DNA of 64,000 bases from VRUE01 sp963732225 (GTDB lineage: Bacteria; Actinomycetota; Thermoleophilia; Solirubrobacterales; 70-9): positions 1 through 64,000 of the forward strand of contig CAVSYR010000001.1 of the NCBI GenBank assembly GCA_963732225.1. The letters run 5' to 3'. Both the position numbers and the translations under genes were made by a program. Of this stretch, positions 62,692 to 64,000 are shown piece by piece. Within the stretch, counting starts at the first letter, position 1. Each line of letters starts with the position of its first letter. Below the pieces are notes generated by a model. That model had not been told where the DNA came from. It saw only the letters and a list, made by a program, of their open reading frames with translations, and searched no databases.

Positions 62692-63036
62692 ATGACCAGC
62701 GAACAACGCGAAATCGCCGACGGCACACTCGTCGTTCGCAGCCAAGAGAGCGACGGCAGTCTTGTGATCGCTTTTGCCGGCGAGCTCGACCTCGCCAACG
62801 CCGGCACGGCCGAGAGCGCGCTCGAGGGCTCGCTCGCTGACGCCTCGACCCCGGTCGTCGTCGATATGCGCGAGCTCGAGTTCATCGACTCGACCGGGAT
62901 CGCCCTGCTCGTCTCGACCCTCAGTCGCAACGAGGGCGGCACCCGGGTCAGCTTCATCCCCAGCGACTTTCCCGCCGTCACCCGGGTGCTCGAGCTGACC
63001 GGGCTCGCCGAGCGCCTGCCGCTGGCCAAGGCCTAA
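62692..63036 (+). CDS. STAS-domain anti-sigma factor antagonist
   Basis: A 114-residue STAS protein of the SpoIIAA/RsbV type. It shows LVIAFAGELDLANAGTAESA and the phosphorylation-site region VVVDMRELEFIDSTGIALLV with Ser in DSTG. Start ATG 62692 follows GGGAGGGAACGA. When unphosphorylated such proteins bind an anti-sigma kinase and free a sigma factor. No kinase or sigma gene is adjacent. An upstream in-frame ATG at 62455 overlaps the AKR gene and is rejected. Confidence 0.92.
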   Translation: MTSEQREIADGTLVVRSQESDGSLVIAFAGELDLANAGTAESALEGSLADASTPVVVDMRELEFIDSTGIALLVSTLSRNEGGTRVSFIPSDFPAVTRVLELTGLAERLPLAKA

Positions 63037-63041
63037 CCCTC

Positions 63042-63809
63042 CTAAGCGCGCAGCTTGTAGCCCTGGCTGAAGAGGCGCAGGTTGACCAGGAAGAGCGCCC
63101 CGGTGGCCGCGGTGAGGGCCAGCAGCGAGAGCGCGATGCTGACTTCGGTGAAGCCGACGAAGCCGTAGCGGACCAGGTTGATCATGTAGTAGATCGGGTT
63201 GAAGCGAGTCAGGGTCTCGAACGGCTGCGGCAGCAGGGCGGCCGAGTAGAAGACGCCGCCGAGGAAGATCAGCGGCTGCAGGACGAAGGTCTGGACGAAG
63301 GAGACGTCGTCGAACTGCTCGGCGCGCACCCCGGTGAGAACGCCAAGCTGGGAGAAGAAGAAGCCGACCAGGGCAAGCGATGGGATCAGGACCAGGACGT
63401 GGTCGACCGGCAAGCCGACCAGGATCACCGAGACGACGAAGGTGAGCATCGCCACGATCAAGCCGCGCATGAAGCCGCCGAGCGAGAAGGCGAGCAACAG
63501 CTCCAGCGGTGAGGCGGGTGAGGAGAGCTGGTCTTGGATCGCGCCCTGGAACTTCTGCTGCAGGATCGAGGAGGAGTTGTTGGCGAAGGCGTTGGTCGAG
63601 AAGGCCATCATGATCAGCCCCGGGATGACGAAGAGGATGTAGTCGATCCCGTGCAGGTGCTTGATCCGCGAGCCGAGCGCGGCGCCGAAAACCATGATGT
63701 AGAGGAAGGTTTCAAGCAGCGGCGCGCCGAGCGTCTGCTTCTTGATCTTCATGAAGCGGTTGACCTCGCGGCGCCAGAGCGTCGCGAAGCGAATCTGCGC
63801 TGCGCTCAC
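63042..63809 (-). CDS. ABC-2 type transporter permease
   Basis: A 255-residue permease with six helices of the ABC-2 type. It has EVNRFMKIKKQTLGAPLLET, IPGLIMMAFSTNAFANNSSS, IQDQLSSPASPLELLLAFSL and LIFLGGVFYSAALLPQPFET. It starts at GTG 63809, overlapping the stop of the ATPase gene (GTGA), and is the membrane half of an exporter. The family resembles drug, nodulation-factor or polysaccharide exporters; the substrate is unknown. Confidence 0.9.
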   Translation of the reverse strand: MSAAQIRFATLWRREVNRFMKIKKQTLGAPLLETFLYIMVFGAALGSRIKHLHGIDYILFVIPGLIMMAFSTNAFANNSSSILQQKFQGAIQDQLSSPASPLELLLAFSLGGFMRGLIVAMLTFVVSVILVGLPVDHVLVLIPSLALVGFFFSQLGVLTGVRAEQFDDVSFVQTFVLQPLIFLGGVFYSAALLPQPFETLTRFNPIYYMINLVRYGFVGFTEVSIALSLLALTAATGALFLVNLRLFSQGYKLRA

Positions 63810-64000
63810 GGAGTGACGACCTCGGCATGCGAGCGCGAGAGCTCTTTGCGCCCGACCAGGGCGAGGTAGGCGTCCTCGAGGCTGTCGACGCCGTAGCGCT
63901 GGGAGAGCTCGCTGCTGGTCCCCTCGCCGACGATCTGGCCGCCGTTGATGAAGGCGATCCGGTCGCAGAGCTGTTCGGCCTCCTCCAGGTAGTGCGTGGT
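63806..64000 (-). CDS. ABC transporter ATP-binding protein, C-terminal part (cut by window edge)
   Basis: The last 64 residues of an ABC ATPase on the minus strand. It enters at the H-loop (TTHYLEEAEQLCDRIAFING), continues with GGQIVGEGTSSELSQRYGVD and ends LEDAYLALVGRKELSRSHAE before TPEND-type final residues and a TGA at 63806-63808. The Walker motifs lie beyond the right edge. It overlaps the permease start by 4 bases and forms an exporter with it. Confidence 0.9.
   Translation of the reverse strand, partial: TTHYLEEAEQLCDRIAFINGGQIVGEGTSSELSQRYGVDSLEDAYLALVGRKELSRSHAEVVTP

Overview
The window is high-GC bacterial DNA with dense gene packing, many GTG starts and many 4-base start/stop overlaps. 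The gene content suggests an actinobacterium, most likely class Thermoleophilia (Solirubrobacter/Conexibacter-like). The pointers are very large secreted proteins with lysine-rich tails, a DUF1800/DUF1501 pair, several cupredoxins, acetate assimilation genes, and high-affinity Pst, sulfate and Kdp transport. The assignment is an inference from gene style; no rRNA gene is present to confirm it.

Layout. 1-1303 is a lower-GC accessory patch: the end of an unknown gene, two related small acidic proteins and a GNAT-like protein. 1556-2583, 10649-11224 (truncated) and 50995-52023 are three same-orientation copies of one IS481-type element with CTAG at the insertion sites. Between the first two lie two translationally coupled giant secreted proteins and an AT-richer secreted protein. 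11292-13003 is an ABC-2 exporter. 13085-13300 holds an unusual tRNA-like gene plus an overlapping long inverted repeat and terminator. 13442-16968 is DUF1800, DUF1501 (Tat) and a cupredoxin. 17460-25117 carries a cupin, ahcY, an IPT/PASTA secreted protein, a channel-like protein, satP-acs and a persulfide dioxygenase/rhodanese protein. 25158-30423 carries a coiled-coil NlpC/P60-like protein, a SHOCT protein, a cupredoxin, a SpoU methyltransferase, an FAD oxidoreductase, a phosphoribosyltransferase and a LapA-like protein.

30454-36869 (minus strand) reads as one pst operon: pstS-C-A-B, then a lipoprotein, two zinc-ribbon proteins and a phosphoesterase-like secreted protein, almost all joined by short overlaps. 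38085-38626 is a DUF4160/DUF2442 pair. 38770-42573 is a complete sulfate ABC transporter. 42691-49029 is a kdp operon in the order small ORF, F, A, C, B, KdpD sensor half, Usp. The histidine-kinase half of KdpD and KdpE sit apart at 52025-53835, and the third IS copy has landed exactly on the kdpE stop codon. 53836-63036 holds a class A PBP, a glyoxalase, a DUF6883/DUF4926 pair, a Tat-type multicopper oxidase with a cupredoxin, an acyl-CoA carboxylase subunit, an aldo/keto reductase and a STAS protein. The right edge cuts a second ABC-2 exporter.

The most unusual item is the tRNA-like gene at 13085-13173. It has 8/4 acceptor/T stems, a 6-bp D stem, a long variable arm and G73, which is the architecture of tRNA-Sec and allo-tRNAs, but its anticodon loop does not contain UCA.
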